From assembly GCF_016820445.1 (NCBI RefSeq), contig NZ_JADHDT010000008.1:62001-126000 (forward strand): 64,000 nucleotides of DNA, given 5' to 3'. The notes under the pieces are model-generated. The model saw only the letters and a program-made list of their open reading frames with translations, had not been told where the DNA came from and searched no databases. A program made the position numbers and the translations under genes. Below are positions 31,621 through 40,793 of the stretch, one piece after another (the first letter of the stretch is position 1; each line of letters begins with the position of its first letter). This DNA is from Sphingomonas beigongshangi (GTDB lineage Bacteria > Pseudomonadota > Alphaproteobacteria > Sphingomonadales > Sphingomonadaceae).

Positions 31621-33006
31621 CTAACGCCCGAGCATATGATCGACGAACTGCGCCAAGGTGCGAAACCCGGACAGGGTCAGCGCGCTCTCTTCCTTCGCCA
31701 TCGCGGTCGGCACCAGCGCGCGCTCGAAGCCCAGCTTGCCGGCTTCCTTCAGCCGCAGTGCGGCATGGGCGACCGGCCGGATCTCTCCCGACAGGGCGAT
31801 TTCGCCGAACGCCACCGCGTCCACGGGTACCGGCCGCTCGGACAGCGCCGACACCAGCGCCGCCGCGACCGCCAGATCCGCCGCCGGATCCTGCACGCGA
31901 TAACCGCCCGCGACGTTGAGATAGACTTCCGCCGACGAGAAGGACAAGCCGCAGCGCGCCTCCAGCACCGCAAGGATCATTGCCAGACGACCCGAGTCCC
32001 AGCCGACGACCGCGCGCCGGGGCGTCGCGCCGCTCGCCAGCCGCACCGTCAGCGCCTGGATTTCGACCAATACCGGCCGGGTTCCCTCGAGCGCCGGAAA
32101 CACCGTGGCGCCCGTCACCCCCTCGTCCCGATGCGTCAGGAACAGCGCGGAGGGATTGGCGACCTCGCTCAGCCCCTCGCTCTGCATCGAGAAGACGCCG
32201 ATCTCGTCGGTGCCGCCGAACCGGTTCTTGATCGCACGCAGGATCCGATACTGATGGCTCCGTTCGCCCTCGAAGGCGAGCACGGTATCGACCATATGCT
32301 CCAGCACGCGCGGCCCCGCGATGCTGCCGTCCTTCGTGACATGGCCGACGAGCACGAGCGCGGTACCCCGCTCCTTGGCGAACCGGATCAGTTCCTGTGC
32401 GGAGGCACGGACCTGGCTCACCGTGCCCGGCGCGCCCTCGATCAGATCGGAATGCATCGTCTGGATCGAATCGATCACCAGCAGGTCGGGCGCCGCCCCG
32501 ATCGAGAGCGTCGTCAATATGTCGCGCGTCGAGGTCGCGGCGGCGAGCTGGACGGGCGCGTTGCCCAGCCCGAGCCGCCGGGCGCGCAGCCGCACCTGGT
32601 CGGCCGCCTCCTCGCCGGACACATAGGCCACGCGCCTCGCCGCTCCATCGGGCGCGCCGCTCGCCAATCGCGCCGCGGCCTGCAGCAACAGAGTCGACTT
32701 GCCGATACCCGGGTCACCGCCGATCAGCGTCGCCGATCCCTGGACGAACCCGCCGCCGAGCGCGCGATCGAGTTCGGCGATGCCGGTCGCCATCCGGTCC
32801 GGCAGCGCGATATCGGCATCGAGCCCGACGAGCTGCACCGTCCGCCCGCCGCTCTGCAGATTGTGCTTCGCCTGGAACGGCGTAACGACCGCGCCCGCTT
32901 CCTCGACCAGCGTGTTCCACTCGGCACAATCGCCGCACTGCCCCGTCCAGCGATGAGAGACCGAGCCGCAGGCCTGACACACGTAGCGTTTCTGGGGTTT
33001 CGCCAT
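31621..33006 (-). CDS. radA: DNA repair protein RadA
   Basis: A 461-aa RecA-like branch-migration ATPase. N-terminal zinc finger YVCQACGSVSHRWTGQCGDC, Walker A LIGGDPGIGKSTLLLQ, Walker B LLVIDSIQTM, the RadA-specific KNRFGGTDEIGVFSM, and a C-terminal Lon-protease-like domain (LNVAGGYRVQDPAADLAVAA). Standard length and order. A spacer of 107 bp separates it from cvpA. Confidence 0.98.
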   Translation of the reverse strand: MAKPQKRYVCQACGSVSHRWTGQCGDCAEWNTLVEEAGAVVTPFQAKHNLQSGGRTVQLVGLDADIALPDRMATGIAELDRALGGGFVQGSATLIGGDPGIGKSTLLLQAAARLASGAPDGAARRVAYVSGEEAADQVRLRARRLGLGNAPVQLAAATSTRDILTTLSIGAAPDLLVIDSIQTMHSDLIEGAPGTVSQVRASAQELIRFAKERGTALVLVGHVTKDGSIAGPRVLEHMVDTVLAFEGERSHQYRILRAIKNRFGGTDEIGVFSMQSEGLSEVANPSALFLTHRDEGVTGATVFPALEGTRPVLVEIQALTVRLASGATPRRAVVGWDSGRLAMILAVLEARCGLSFSSAEVYLNVAGGYRVQDPAADLAVAAALVSALSERPVPVDAVAFGEIALSGEIRPVAHAALRLKEAGKLGFERALVPTAMAKEESALTLSGFRTLAQFVDHMLGR

Positions 33007-33094
33007 GCCGCCTATCTAGCCCATGCGGAACGATAAGGGAACACGCGCATCGTGATGGAAAGTTCATCTTTGCCGTGATAGGGCCGATTCGAGT

Positions 33095-33526
33095 ATGTTG
33101 CCGACTGAACCTCTTGCATTGAACCACAGTTGGCCGATCGCCGAACGCGCGAGCCGGTTCGATCTGGGCGTGGTTCATGATTCGCTAAAGGTGCCGGGCG
33201 GCATGCCGGGACTCTGGCGTTGCGAGTTCCCAACGGAGCGGCTGATCTGGTCCGACGCGGTCTACGATCTGTTCGGTCTGCCGCGGGGTGCCCTGATCAC
33301 CCGTCAGGACGCGGTGCGGCTATATGCCGAACATTCCCGCGCGGCGATGGAGCGGCTGCGCAAACATGCGCTCAAGCACCATCGCGGCTTCACGCTCGAC
33401 GTCGAACTGCGCCCCGTGAACGGCGGCGTCCGCTGGATGCGTCTGGTCGCCGCGCCCTTCTTTCGAGGCGGCACGCTCACCGCGCTCGAGGGCCTGAAGT
33501 TCGACGTCAGCGCCCTCTACCGTTGA
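33095..33526 (+). CDS. Single PAS-fold protein
   Basis: A 143-aa protein. Residues 35-140 (GMPGLWRCEFPTERLIWSDA, VYDLFGLPRGALITRQDAVR, GFTLDVELRPVNGGVRWMRL) form a PAS_3-type fold like those at the front of histidine kinases and diguanylate cyclases, but no output domain follows. Probably a stand-alone sensory or adaptor protein; partner unknown. Convergent with the GST gene. Confidence 0.8.
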   Translation: MLPTEPLALNHSWPIAERASRFDLGVVHDSLKVPGGMPGLWRCEFPTERLIWSDAVYDLFGLPRGALITRQDAVRLYAEHSRAAMERLRKHALKHHRGFTLDVELRPVNGGVRWMRLVAAPFFRGGTLTALEGLKFDVSALYR

Positions 33527-33542
33527 ACGCCCGCGCGGTGGA

Positions 33543-34247
33543 TCAGCCCCGCGCCGGGATCGTGAGCCCTCGCTGCACCGCCGGACGGTCCAGCCCGCGC
33601 GCCAGCCACGCCGCGACGTTGCCGAACCGGTCGAAGCCGACCAGGTCGCGCGCCTCGTAGAAGGTCACGAGACCACGAACCCAACCGAGCATGGCGATGT
33701 CGGCGATCGAATAATGATCGCCCAGGAACCAGTCCTTACCCGCCAGGGCCGCGTCCATCACCCCCAGCAAACGCTGCGTTTCGGCGAGGTAGCGGTCGCG
33801 CGGACGCTTGTCCTCCCAGTCCTTGCCGGCAAACTTGTTGAAGAAGCCGAGCTGGCCGAACATTGGTCCGACACCGCCCATCTGGAACATGACCCATTGG
33901 ATTGCCTCCCAGCGGTCGACCGGCCCCTGCCCCAGGAACCTGCCGGTCTTTTCAGCCAGGTACAGCAGGATCGCGCCGCTCTCGAACAGGGCCATCGGCT
34001 GGCCGCCGGGCCCTTCCGGGTCGATCATCGCCGGGATCTTGCCATTGGGATTGAGCGACAGGAACTCGGGCGTCTTCTGATCGTCGCTGGCGAAGTCGAT
34101 GAGGTGCGGCTCGTAGGACAAGCCCGTCTCCTCCAGCATGATGGAGACCTTGACCCCATTGGGCGTCGGCAACGAGTAGAGCTGGATCCGATCCGGAAAC
34201 TGCGCGGGCCAGCGGGTTGCGATCGGAAAGGCGGACAGGTCGGCCAT
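33543..34247 (-). CDS. Glutathione S-transferase family protein (Nu class, YghU/YfcG-like)
   Basis: A 234-aa protein. The N-terminal thioredoxin-like domain has IQLYSLPTPNGVKVSIMLEE (Thr/Asn active-site loop rather than Tyr), LNPNGKIPAMIDPEGPGG and ALFESGAILLYLAEK. The C-terminal helical domain has WVMFQMGGVGPMFGQLGFFN, a signature of Nu-class disulfide-reducing GSTs. Start MADLSAFPIATRWP follows GAGGAG-type sequence. Confidence 0.92.
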   Translation of the reverse strand: MADLSAFPIATRWPAQFPDRIQLYSLPTPNGVKVSIMLEETGLSYEPHLIDFASDDQKTPEFLSLNPNGKIPAMIDPEGPGGQPMALFESGAILLYLAEKTGRFLGQGPVDRWEAIQWVMFQMGGVGPMFGQLGFFNKFAGKDWEDKRPRDRYLAETQRLLGVMDAALAGKDWFLGDHYSIADIAMLGWVRGLVTFYEARDLVGFDRFGNVAAWLARGLDRPAVQRGLTIPARG

Positions 34248-34307
34248 GGCAAGCTCCTCGGGATGCGTATTGCAGCGACGACATAGTCGTGCCGCATTCT
34301 GAAGGCT

Positions 34308-35462
34308 ATGGCACGCGGCATCATGCAACCGTCCGACCTGCGCGTCGCCCTGTTCAGCGGCAACTACAACTACACCCGCGACGGTGCGAACCAGGCACTG
34401 AACCTGCTTGTCGGCCACCTGCTCGCCGCGGGCGTGACCGTCCGCGTCTATTCGCCGACGATCGATCCGCCCGCCTTCGCGCCGACGGGCGATCTCGTAT
34501 CCGTGCCCGCCATACCGATGCCGGGCGGCCGCGCCGAATACCGGCTCGGCCGCTATCTGCCCGCCGCGACGCGGCGCGATCTGGAGGCGTTCGCGCCCAA
34601 CATCGTCCACGTCTCCGCCCCGGAGTTTCTCAACCACGGCGCGGTCACCTGGGCGCGTCGCCACGATGTCGCGGTCGTCGCCTCGTTCCACACGCGGTTC
34701 GAGACCTATTTCCGCTACTATCGGATCGGTTTCATCGAGCCGCTGATCAAGGCGATCATGACGCGCTTCTACAATCGCGTCGATCTCGTCATGCCCCCGA
34801 GCCCCAGCATGGGCGCGCTGCTCAAGGAATGGGGTGTCACGACGCCGATGACGCTCTGGTCGCGCGGCATCGACCACGCCCGGTTCACGCCTGAGCGGCG
34901 CAGCCTCGACTGGCGACGCGGGCTCGGCATCGCCGACGACGAGATCGCGGTCGGCTTCCTCGGCAGGCTCGTCAAGGAAAAGGGGCTCGACGTCTTTGCG
35001 GACGTGCTCGCCGAACTGCGCCGCCGCGGCGTCCGCCACAAGGCGCTGGTGATCGGCAAGGGGCCGGCCGAGGAGTGGTTCGCCCAGGTCGCGCCCGGCG
35101 CGGTCTTTGCGGGCTTCCAATCAGGCGACGATCTCGGTCGCGCCGTCGCGTCGATGGACGTGTTCTTCAACCCGAGCATCACCGAGACGTTCGGCAACGT
35201 GACCACGGAGGCGATGGCCGCCGGTGTGCCCGTTGTCGCCGCGCGAGCGACCGGCGCAGTCGATCTGGTCGAGGATGGCGTCACCGGTTTCCTCGTCGAT
35301 CCGACCGACGTCGCGGGCTATGCCGACGCGATCGCACGGATCGCCGCCGATCCTGGCCTTCGCGCCGGTATGGGCGCGGCCGGGCACGAGCGGGCCGCCG
35401 CCTATCGCTGGGACACCGCGAATCAGGCGGTGCTTGATGCCTATCTCGCGCTGGCGCGTTGA
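34308..35462 (+). CDS. GT4-family glycosyltransferase
   Basis: A 384-aa protein of the GT-B fold. The N-terminal acceptor domain holds LFSGNYNYTRDGANQALNLL, HVSAPEFLNHGAV and VASFHTRFETYFRYY. The C-terminal nucleotide-sugar domain holds VGFLGRLVKEKGLDVFADVL, FFNPSITETFGNVTTEAMAA and GVPVVAARATGAVDLVEDGV, with the EX7E pattern. It resembles enzymes that mannosylate or glucosylate diacylglycerol lipids, but the substrate cannot be set from sequence. Confidence 0.9.
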   Translation: MARGIMQPSDLRVALFSGNYNYTRDGANQALNLLVGHLLAAGVTVRVYSPTIDPPAFAPTGDLVSVPAIPMPGGRAEYRLGRYLPAATRRDLEAFAPNIVHVSAPEFLNHGAVTWARRHDVAVVASFHTRFETYFRYYRIGFIEPLIKAIMTRFYNRVDLVMPPSPSMGALLKEWGVTTPMTLWSRGIDHARFTPERRSLDWRRGLGIADDEIAVGFLGRLVKEKGLDVFADVLAELRRRGVRHKALVIGKGPAEEWFAQVAPGAVFAGFQSGDDLGRAVASMDVFFNPSITETFGNVTTEAMAAGVPVVAARATGAVDLVEDGVTGFLVDPTDVAGYADAIARIAADPGLRAGMGAAGHERAAAYRWDTANQAVLDAYLALAR

Positions 35463-35528
35463 CGCGACCGGACGATCGGCCGCCGATGCCGCTCCGTCGA
35501 CGCCCATGCGCAATCGGGGAGTGACGCG

Positions 35529-36557
35529 ATGACGAGGATGATCGGCGTCGGCCTGATCGGCTATGGCCTCGGCGGCCGCGCCTTTCATGCGCCCTATGTC
35601 GCCGCGTCGCAGGACATGGCGCTTCGAGCGGTCGTATCCCGCGACTCCGCCAAGGTCCACGCCGACATTCCCGCGGTGCGCGTGGTCCCAAGCGTCGAAC
35701 AGCTCCTCGACGACCGGGACATTGACCTCGTCATCGTCTCGAGCCCGGACGCACTGCATGCCGAGCATGCGCTGGCGGCGCTCGCCGCCGGCAAGAGCGT
35801 GCTGGTCGACAAACCGTTCGCGACGACGCTTGAGGACGCCCGCCGCCTCGTCGCCGTGAGCGAGCGATCCGGCCAGCTGCTAACCGTCTTCCACAATCGT
35901 CGCTGGGATGCCGACTTCCGCACGCTCCGGACGCTGATAGCGGACGGTCGCCTCGGCGCCGTGGCCACGATGGAAAGCCGCTTCGATCGGTGGCGGCCCG
36001 TGCCCGCCGCCACGTGGAAGGAAGCGCGCGCCGGGGGATCGTGGCTGGATCTTGGGCCGCATCTGGTCGATCAGGCGCTGCTGCTCTTCGGTCGCCCGCT
36101 CGCGATCAGCGCGGATATCGCCACCTTGCGCGCGGGTGCGCCCGCCCCCGACTATTTTCAGGCCGTATTGCGCTATGCGGACAAGCGGGTGACGCTGCAT
36201 TCCAGCAAGATCGCCGCCGCGCACGACCTGCGCTTCGCCGTGCACGGCACGGGCGGCAGCTGGATCAAAAACGGCATCGATCCTCAGGAGGCGGCGACGA
36301 TCGCGGGCCGTCGGCCACAGGGCAAGGATTGGGGGCATGATCCGCTCGACGGCATCCTGACCCCCGTCGACGGCCCCGCGGCCGCCGTTCGCGTGCCGAA
36401 CGCACGCGGCGATTACCGGCTGTTCTGGTCCGCCCTTGCCGCCGCGATCCGCGGGGAAGGTCCCAATCCGGTGCCGCCCGGCGAGGCGCTGGCCGTGATG
36501 GAGGTGCTCGACGCGGGATCGCGAAGCGCGGCCGAACGCCGCGAGATCGCCTTGTGA
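35529..36557 (+). CDS. Gfo/Idh/MocA-family oxidoreductase
   Basis: A 342-aa NAD(P)-dependent sugar or polyol dehydrogenase type protein. N-terminal Rossmann IGVGLIGYGLGGRAFHAPYV, DKPFATTLEDARRLV, HNRRWDADFRTLR, and the C-terminal GGSWLDLGPHLVDQALLLFG. The family catalytic Lys (DKPF) is intact. Starts 66 bp after the glycosyltransferase gene; co-transcription possible. Confidence 0.92.
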   Translation: MTRMIGVGLIGYGLGGRAFHAPYVAASQDMALRAVVSRDSAKVHADIPAVRVVPSVEQLLDDRDIDLVIVSSPDALHAEHALAALAAGKSVLVDKPFATTLEDARRLVAVSERSGQLLTVFHNRRWDADFRTLRTLIADGRLGAVATMESRFDRWRPVPAATWKEARAGGSWLDLGPHLVDQALLLFGRPLAISADIATLRAGAPAPDYFQAVLRYADKRVTLHSSKIAAAHDLRFAVHGTGGSWIKNGIDPQEAATIAGRRPQGKDWGHDPLDGILTPVDGPAAAVRVPNARGDYRLFWSALAAAIRGEGPNPVPPGEALAVMEVLDAGSRSAAERREIAL

Positions 36558-36596
36558 CCTGATGCGCATCGACCGCGGCCGCGCAGCGTGCCCGCG

Positions 36597-37499
36597 TCAC
36601 GCCTCCGCACGGACGAAATCGACAAAGGCGCGGAGCGGCGGCGGCACCAGCCGGCGCCCGGAATAATAGAGGAAGGGGCCGGAAAAGGACTGCCACCAGT
36701 CGTGCAGCACCGGTTCCAGCGCCCCGCTGTTCAGTGCCGGCCGCAGCCAATCCTCGAACAGATGGACGATCCCCCCACCGGCGATCGCGACGTCGACCAG
36801 CAGGTCGACCGCGCCGGCGACGCTGGCGACGAGGGGACCCTGAGGTTCGACCCGGACGATCTCGGTGCCGCACTCGAACTCCCAAGGGCCGGTCAGCGCC
36901 CCGCTGCCGAACCGTCCGCGCAGGCAGGGATGCGACAGCAGGTCGCGTGGATGGCCCGGCCGCCCTCGCGCGTCCAGATAGGCGGGCGCCGCCGCCGTCG
37001 CGAACCGCTGCACGCGAGGGCCGATCGGCACGGCTATCATGTCCTGCTCGAGCCGCTCGTCATAGCGTATGCCCGCATCGCAGCCCGACGCCACCACGTC
37101 GACGAACCCGTCCTCCGCGACGATCTCGACCTGGATGTCGGGATAAGCGGCGAGGAACCGCGGGAGGATCGTCGGCAGCACCAACCGCGCCGCGCTCACC
37201 GGCACGTTGAGGCGCAGCGTTCCCGCCGGACGGTCGCGGAACAGAGCGATCACGTCGAGCGCCGCCTCCACCTCGCCCAGCGCCGGGGTCAATCGCTCGA
37301 TGAGCCGCGCGCCCGCCTCCGTCGGCACGACGCTCCGCGTCGAGCGATGCAGCAGGCGGACACCCAGATGCGCCTCCAGCCTGCGGACCGCCTCGCTCAG
37401 CGTCGACGCACTCGAACCGGCCGCGCGGGCCGCGTCGCGAAAGCCGCGTGCGCGTGCGACCGACAAAAATGCGTTAAGATCGGCGAGATCGGCCTTCAT
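36597..37499 (-). CDS. LysR-family transcriptional regulator
   Basis: A 300-aa protein. N-terminal winged HTH (LNAFLSVARARGFRDAARAA then SASTLSEAVRRLEAHLGVRL) and a C-terminal substrate-binding domain (PAGTLRLNVPVSAARLVLPT). Divergent from the aldo/keto reductase gene across an 89-bp spacer, so it probably regulates that gene and itself. Inducer unknown. Confidence 0.95.
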   Translation of the reverse strand: MKADLADLNAFLSVARARGFRDAARAAGSSASTLSEAVRRLEAHLGVRLLHRSTRSVVPTEAGARLIERLTPALGEVEAALDVIALFRDRPAGTLRLNVPVSAARLVLPTILPRFLAAYPDIQVEIVAEDGFVDVVASGCDAGIRYDERLEQDMIAVPIGPRVQRFATAAAPAYLDARGRPGHPRDLLSHPCLRGRFGSGALTGPWEFECGTEIVRVEPQGPLVASVAGAVDLLVDVAIAGGGIVHLFEDWLRPALNSGALEPVLHDWWQSFSGPFLYYSGRRLVPPPLRAFVDFVRAEA

Positions 37500-37588
37500 C
37501 GTTCGGTTTTCCGCACAGCCTGTTCGGATATCTCCCGCTTATCGCGAAGATAGGCAACACGTATCTCCGGCCGGCAAGGAGACAGACG

Positions 37589-38449
37589 ATGATCGAACAG
37601 GCAGGCACCTATTCCTTCGCGGGGCGTACCGTGAAGCGGCTCGGCTATGGCGCGATGCAACTTGCCGGCCCGGGGGTGTTCGGACCGCCCCGCGACAACG
37701 ACCAGGCGCTCGCCGTCCTGCGGGCCGCGCTCGACGCCGGGGTCGACCACATCGACACGAGCGACTTCTACGGCCCGCATGTCACCAATCGGCTGATCCG
37801 CGAGGCGCTGGCGCCCTATCCCGACGATCTGCTGATCGTCACGAAAATCGGCGCCCGCCGCGGCGACGACGCATCATGGTTGCCCGCGTTCGAGCCCGAT
37901 AACCTCGCGCGCGCGGTCGAGGACAATCTCCGGAACCTCGGTCTGACGTCGCTGCCCGTCGTCAACCTGCGCCTGATGTTCGATGTTCACGGCCCAGCGG
38001 AAGGCTCGCTCGCCGCGCCGCTGAAGGCGCTGGCGGACCTCCAGCGGCAGGGACTCGTCGAGCATATCGGCCTCAGCAACGTCACGCCCGCGCAGTTCGA
38101 GGAGGCTCGCGGCATCGCGCCGATCGTCTGCGTCCAGAACCAGTACAATCTCGCCCACCGCGCCGACGATGATTTCATCGACACACTCGCGGCGGAAGGC
38201 GTCGCCTACGTCCCGTTTTTCCCACTCGGCGGGTTCAGCCCACTGCAGTCGACGGCATTGTCCGATGTCGCCGCACGGCTGGACGCAACGCCGATGCAGG
38301 TGGCGCTGGCGTGGCTGCTCCGGCGCTCGCCCAACATCCTGCTGATCCCCGGCACGTCATCGCCGGCCCATTTGCAGGAAAACCTCGCCGCGGCCGCGCT
38401 GTCGCTGCCCGAGGCGGCCGTCGCCGAACTCGACGCGATCGGCCGGTGA
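37589..38449 (+). CDS. Aldo/keto reductase
   Basis: A 286-aa NADPH-dependent reductase with (beta/alpha)8 fold: RLGYGAMQLAGPGVFGPP, HIDTSDFYGPHVTNRLIREA with catalytic Asp and Tyr, LIVTKIGARRG with the Lys, LVEHIGLSNVTPAQFEEARG, CVQNQYNLAHR, and LLIPGTSSPAHLQENLAA. GGCAAGGAG precedes the start. Under likely LysR control. Confidence 0.95.
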   Translation: MIEQAGTYSFAGRTVKRLGYGAMQLAGPGVFGPPRDNDQALAVLRAALDAGVDHIDTSDFYGPHVTNRLIREALAPYPDDLLIVTKIGARRGDDASWLPAFEPDNLARAVEDNLRNLGLTSLPVVNLRLMFDVHGPAEGSLAAPLKALADLQRQGLVEHIGLSNVTPAQFEEARGIAPIVCVQNQYNLAHRADDDFIDTLAAEGVAYVPFFPLGGFSPLQSTALSDVAARLDATPMQVALAWLLRRSPNILLIPGTSSPAHLQENLAAAALSLPEAAVAELDAIGR

Positions 38450-38761
38450 TCACACCGGCCGATTGGCGAGCACCGCGTCGAGCAGTCCGGGAAAACGCGC
38501 GTCGAATTCCTCGCGGCGCAGCACGTTGATCATCTCGCGCCCCGCCTGCGTCGTCTCGATCAACCCCGCCGCGCGCAACAGCTTGAGGTGATTGGACAGC
38601 GTGCTCTTGGGGATCGACTCGCACGGTGCGGCATCGGCGCAGCTCAGCCGTTCCGCCGTCGCGAGCCGCGCCACCATGCCCAGCCGATTGGGATCGGCCA
38701 GGGCGTGCAGCGCCAGATCGAGCGGCACGTCCTCCAGCCGGGGATGGGTGAAGCGGGGCAT
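38450..38761 (-). CDS. ArsR-family transcriptional repressor
   Basis: About 103 aa. Winged HTH: LDLALHALADPNRLGMVARL, then SIPKSTLSNHLKLLRAAGLI and ETTQAGREMINVLRREEFDA. No CxC metal site at the usual helix; ERLSCADAAPCES gives two Cys before the recognition helix that could sense metal or thiols. GTG 38767 is an alternative start. Divergent from an SDR gene. Confidence 0.93.
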   Translation of the reverse strand: MPRFTHPRLEDVPLDLALHALADPNRLGMVARLATAERLSCADAAPCESIPKSTLSNHLKLLRAAGLIETTQAGREMINVLRREEFDARFPGLLDAVLANRPV

Positions 38762-38776
38762 GGGCACGATATAGGA

Positions 38777-38787
38777 CGAATAATTCG
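38777..38787. promoter_or_regulatory. Palindrome in the ArsR/SDR divergent spacer
   Basis: CGAATAATTCG, a perfect 11-bp palindrome 16 bp from the ArsR start in an AT-rich 130-bp divergent spacer. A likely ArsR operator controlling both genes. TGAACCGTTGAACCG further right is a tandem repeat of unknown role. Confidence 0.45.
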
Positions 38788-38891
38788 ATTTAATAGTTCG
38801 GGATCATTGAACCGTTGAACCGATCCCCCATCTTCCTCGGGCCGACAGCGCACGATGCCGTGATCGCGGGCAAGGAATTTGGAGACTGCAC

Positions 38892-39626
38892 ATGTCACTT
38901 GAAGGAAAGAAGGCGCTCGTCACCGGCGGTTCGCGCGGCATCGGCGCGGCGATCGCCAGGCGGCTCGCCGCAGACGGCGCGGCGGTCGCCATCACCTATG
39001 CCGGCAACAAGGCCGCGGCGGAGGCCATCGTCGCCGCCATCGAGGGCGCTGGCGGCACGGCCTTCGCGTTCCAGGCGAATGCCGCCGTTCCTGCGTCGCA
39101 GCGTGCCGGGGTCGAACAGGCGGCCGATGCACTGGGCGGGATCGACATCCTCGTGCACAATGCCGGTGTGGCCGAATTCTCGCTGATTACGGACGACACG
39201 GACGAAACCTACGAGCGGCAGTTCGGCGTCAACGTAAAGGGCCTCCACGTCGGCACGCGCGCGGCACTGCCGCATCTCCGGGACGGCGGCCGGATCATCC
39301 TGATCGGCAGCATCTCCAGCGAGAAGGCCTTTCCGGCGACCACCGTCTATAGCGCGACCAAGGCGGCGGTGGCGGCGCTCGCCCGCGGCTGGGCGAAGGA
39401 CCTCGCGCCGCGCAACATCCTGGTCAACACGGTGCAGCCGGGACCCATCGACACCGACATGAACCCCGCCGACGGCGAATTCGCGCAGCAGATGACCGGC
39501 GCCATCCCCCTCGGTCGCTATGGCACGGTCGAAGAGATCGCGGGCGCCGTCGCCTTCCTCGCGGGCCCGGACGCCAGCTACATCACCGGCACCACGCTGA
39601 ACATCGACGGCGGCGCGACCGCCTAG
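38892..39626 (+). CDS. Short-chain dehydrogenase/reductase
   Basis: A 244-aa classical SDR: LVTGGSRGIGAAIARRLAAD (NADP-binding), DILVHNAGVAEFS, LIGSISSEK, YSATKAAVAALARGWAKDLA (Tyr-xxx-Lys) and YITGTTLNIDGGAT. Resembles 3-oxoacyl-ACP reductase type enzymes. GGAG precedes the ATG. Probably repressed by the divergent ArsR protein. Confidence 0.95.
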   Translation: MSLEGKKALVTGGSRGIGAAIARRLAADGAAVAITYAGNKAAAEAIVAAIEGAGGTAFAFQANAAVPASQRAGVEQAADALGGIDILVHNAGVAEFSLITDDTDETYERQFGVNVKGLHVGTRAALPHLRDGGRIILIGSISSEKAFPATTVYSATKAAVAALARGWAKDLAPRNILVNTVQPGPIDTDMNPADGEFAQQMTGAIPLGRYGTVEEIAGAVAFLAGPDASYITGTTLNIDGGATA

Positions 39627-39640
39627 CGCGGCCCTTGCCA

Positions 39641-39664
39641 GACCCCTCCCCACCGGGAGGGGTC
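39641..39664. repeat. Dispersed hairpin GACCCCTCCC/GGGAGGGGTC, copy 1
   Basis: A perfect 10-bp stem around a CACC loop in the 195-bp gap 39627-39821. The identical stem with another loop recurs at 57408-57432. The gap holds no supported gene. Confidence 0.85.
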
Positions 39665-39821
39665 GACCGCTCCGCGATGTGGCACGGCGCGGGCGTTCCC
39701 TCGGTCCCGATGCAGCCCGCGGCCGACGAAGGGTCGCGCAGGCCCCAACCGGCCGGGAGGCGATCACCCGGCTGCCGACCCATGCCGGAGCCGTTTCGGC
39801 CGCCCGCTCGTTCGGGCGCCC

Positions 39822-40703
39822 ATGAGCCGCGACCACCATCACCGCTATCCCTATCGACCGATCACCGACCGTCCGGTGTACGACTGGCCCGGCGGCGCGC
39901 GCCTTGCGCTCTATTTCGGCGTCAATCACGAGGTCTTCGACTTCGGCGGCGGGCTGGGCGCGGAACTGGCGCCGTCGCAGACCGACCCCGACGTGATGAA
40001 CTATGCCTGGCGCGATTACGGCAATCGCGTCGGGGTATGGCGCCTGTTCGACCTGTTCGACCGATTGGACCTGCGCACCACCGCGCTGCTCAACGCCGAC
40101 GTTCTCGATCGCTGTCCCGGGCTCGCCGAAGCCTGCCGCGATCGTGGCGACGAGATCGCCGCGCATGGCGGCAGCAACGCCGCCGCACAGGGCGGCATGC
40201 ACCGCCATGGGGAGGATCGCATGATCCGCGACGTGACGGAGCGGCTCGCCGCGCTTGGAACGCGGCCGACCGGCTGGCTCGGCCCATGGATTTCCGAAAG
40301 CCGCCACACGCCCGACCTCCTCGCGAAAGAAGGCTATAGCTACGTGCTGGACTGGGCGCACGACGACCAGCCGACACGGCTCGCCACACGCGGAGGCAGC
40401 TTATTGTCGATACCATATTCGCAGGAAATCAACGATATACCGGCCATTATTCAGCGCAGGCAGGAGGCCGAGACCTTTGCCGGCATGATCCGGTCGGCGG
40501 TGGATCAGCTATTGTCCGAATGCGATCGCCGGCCACTGGTGCTGGGCATCGCCTTGCATCCCTACATCATGGGGCAAGCGCACCGCGTGCCGCCGCTCGC
40601 CCGCGTCCTCACGGCGCTGCGCGAGGCGAACGATCCCCGGATATGGTGGACGACCGCGGGCGAGATCGCGGCGTACGTCACCGCCAACGGCCTCGCGGCC
40701 TGA
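39822..40703 (+). CDS. Polysaccharide deacetylase-family protein (PuuE/allantoinase-like)
   Basis: A 293-aa NodB-homology protein. ALYFGVNHEVFDFGGG, RVGVWRLFDLFDRLDLRTTA, CRDRGDEIAAHGGSNAAAQG, DLLAKEGYSYVLDWAHDDQP and LVLGIALHPYIMGQAHRVPP are the PuuE-type motifs. It lacks a signal peptide, so it acts in the cytoplasm, possibly on a small amide rather than a polymer. Substrate not determined. Confidence 0.9.
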   Translation: MSRDHHHRYPYRPITDRPVYDWPGGARLALYFGVNHEVFDFGGGLGAELAPSQTDPDVMNYAWRDYGNRVGVWRLFDLFDRLDLRTTALLNADVLDRCPGLAEACRDRGDEIAAHGGSNAAAQGGMHRHGEDRMIRDVTERLAALGTRPTGWLGPWISESRHTPDLLAKEGYSYVLDWAHDDQPTRLATRGGSLLSIPYSQEINDIPAIIQRRQEAETFAGMIRSAVDQLLSECDRRPLVLGIALHPYIMGQAHRVPPLARVLTALREANDPRIWWTTAGEIAAYVTANGLAA

Positions 40704-40793
40704 GCGACCGAGGCGGCCCGCCCGATGCGAGCCGCCCGATATAAACAACAAAATCAGGACATTATTCGGATAATCTGATGGGCGACGGGATGT